Made by a program: the position numbers and the translations under genes. Source: Kitasatospora albolonga (GTDB lineage: Bacteria; Actinomycetota; Actinomycetes; Streptomycetales; Streptomycetaceae). Taken from it: a stretch of DNA of 64,000 nt. The notes under the pieces are model-generated. The model worked only from the letters and a program-made list of their open reading frames with translations. It ran no database searches and was not told the DNA's origin. Below, one piece after another: positions 62,680-64,000 of this stretch. Every line of letters starts with the position of its first letter. Within the stretch, counting starts at the first letter, position 1. The stretch lies in NCBI GenBank assembly GCA_002082585.1, contig CP020563.1, positions 5,202,001 to 5,266,000 of the forward strand, given 5' to 3'.

Positions 62680-63864
62680 CTACAGCCCCACCCAGGCCGC
62701 AAGGTGATCGAGAGTGTCAGGCGTGCGTCGGGACATGTGGACGAGCCCTCGGACCGTCTCACGCGCCCCCGGGTGATAGCGGGTCTGTTGGGGAGCCAAT
62801 CACCTTGCCCTGATGATGGACTTCAAGGCCGCCTCACCACGCCCTGCCTCCATCTGTGCCCGCGCCTGATCGACGTAGAAATGAGCCGCGCGTGACACCG
62901 CCCAGTCGTCGGGGAGGGCCACGTCCGCCGCGTGCCGCAGCGCCGCACCGTACTGCCGCATCTCGATGTTCGCGGAGACGGCGTGCACTGCGACGTTGGT
63001 CGAGCCGAAGGAGAGCCAGTGCACGTTCTGCGCGTCACCGATCTGATCGGCGTAGTCAGCTGCCTCCGACAGGTGAGCCGCGACGGCCTCTCCGTCCCGG
63101 GCTCGCGCAGCGATGATCGAGGCACCCAGGTGAAGCTGCCCGGTCACGGCATGGCGTTCCCGTGTCCTCGGAGCCTGTCCCAGAATGTCCTGGCCCGACG
63201 AGATCAGGCGTTGGCCGATCACGTACTCGCCCTCACGGAAGTACACCAGGGCCCGCATGTACTGGCGTACCGCCGACAGCAGGGGGTCGGAAGCACGTTC
63301 AGCCGCCCAAGCCATCCTGTCCAGAGCCACCGTCGACAGGTCGTAGTACCCGAGCTTGACTGACACGTCGTGCGCGGTTCGGTACGTGCTTGTCAGGGCG
63401 GCCCACAGGTCGGTGGAAGGCGTGCGATGCGCAGCCGTGGTGATCTCCGCGACCAGGCCAGGGAGCGCGCGAGCGGCGTCATGGAGTTTCGCGGCCCGAA
63501 TCTGGGCACAGAGATGGTCTGCGGCGGCCTGAAGCCGGTCCGTGGAGCGGGGGGTGATCTCTGGATCTGCGCCGAGGTCGTACAGGTCGAGCGCTTCCCG
63601 GATCGGCCGGATCAGCTCAGCCAGTCGGTCCTGCTGGAGTTCGGTCACGTAGGGCTGGCCCGTCAACGCCGTGACGTCGATGTGCAGTGCGCGGGCCACG
63701 GCCGCCACCAGGTCAGGGCTGGCCGACTTGTGCCCGGACTCCACCTGCGTCAGAAGGCTGTACGAGTACGGGATCTTCTGGGACAGGCCGCACTGGGTGA
63801 GTCCGGCCCGCTTGCGATGGTGCGCGATTCGCGTCCCTGTGTGATCTTCGTCGGGGAGGGGCAT
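62680..63864 (-). pseudogene. XRE-family regulator interrupted by an in-frame TGA
   Basis: HTH at about 10-60 (RIAHHRKRAGLTQCGLSQKI) followed by a long helical, TPR-like domain. Translation stops at TGA 62800-62802 after SIIRAR. The same frame continues for 39 codons with a conserved C-terminus (RYHPGARETVRGL, RRTPDTLDHLAAWVGL) to TAG at 62680-62682. Without the TGA the product would be 394 residues, the normal length. A CGA-to-TGA change would explain it; the shorter 354-residue protein could still work. Confidence 0.82.
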
Positions 63865-64000
63865 GAGGGCTCCGTTCCAGGACTGGCTCACTCGGAACGT
63901 TACGCGTCCGGCCCACGCGGGGAAGGCCGAACAGGAACCTGCCATCCCCACAGGTCAGTTGCGACCCACAGCAGCCCTGGGGTCAACTACGCCCATGACA
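63865..64000. other. Upstream region of the XRE gene, window end
   Basis: No gene is supported. Contains the XRE promoter; a GTTGCGACCC stretch lies near 63960. The longer in-frame start is not supported by a ribosome site. Confidence 0.4.

Overview
The window is high-GC actinobacterial DNA and is almost certainly from a Streptomyces chromosome. The evidence is very high third-position GC, many leaderless genes whose start codon follows a TANNNT -10 box by 6-7 nt, TTA codons confined to accessory regulators, XRE/DUF397 pairs, and gene order. From memory of the family, 4.5-42 kb follows the S. coelicolor core chromosome around SCO4900-SCO4934: adenosine deaminase, the AfsQ1/Q2-SigQ cluster, aldehyde dehydrogenases, deoC, phosphomannomutase, purine nucleoside phosphorylase, lpdA, acyl-CoA carboxylase, biotin ligase, adenylate cyclase, a GGDEF protein and hutH. 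The species cannot be fixed from this alone.

Layout. 0-4.4 kb: an MFS exporter divergent from a LysR regulator across a palindromic operator, then two tandem paralogous membrane proteins. 4.5-13.7 kb: a hydrolase, adenosine deaminase, small secreted proteins, PspC and VanZ proteins, and the afsQ2-afsQ1/sigQ regulatory locus with a textbook AfsQ1 box. 13.7-22.5 kb: a nucleoside and pentose catabolism block (deoC with two aldehyde dehydrogenases, phosphosugar mutase, purine nucleoside phosphorylase). The same 12-bp palindrome CTACGCGCGTAG lies in the promoters of add, deoC and the phosphorylase and points to one shared regulator. 22.6-33.3 kb: quinone reductase lpdA, DeoR and TetR regulators, the acyl-CoA carboxylase genes (accA2; pccB-accE-mmpB-maf) and birA. 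33.5-42 kb: cAMP and c-di-GMP enzymes, an enoyl-CoA hydratase, hutH, a sortase-type small protein and an L,D-transpeptidase lipoprotein.

From 42 kb the window changes character. Short accessory modules appear: HATPase (anti-sigma-like) proteins, XRE/DUF5753 regulators with DUF397 partners, a degenerate resolvase, an aminoglycoside-phosphotransferase-like protein, an insertion element that may carry an alpha/beta hydrolase as cargo, IS remnants, and a perfect 32-bp palindrome. 49-63 kb mixes ordinary genes (PP2C/GAF/HATPase protein, gdhA, an isocitrate-lyase-type enzyme, an ECF sigma factor with its membrane partner, TetR/hydrolase pair) with decayed ones (an IS630 transposase and an XRE regulator, each broken by an in-frame TGA).

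How the genes work together. Add, the phosphorylase, the phosphopentomutase/phosphomannomutase-type enzyme and DeoC could take nucleosides to deoxyribose 5-phosphate and then acetaldehyde, which the co-transcribed aldehyde dehydrogenases could oxidise. BirA biotinylates the AccA2 carrier domain that PccB and AccE use. AfsQ1/Q2 and SigQ form a divergent signalling unit. Several intergenic regions carry tandem repeats (23-bp x 11, 29-bp, 18-bp, 9-bp) and an inverted pair of a REP-like element.
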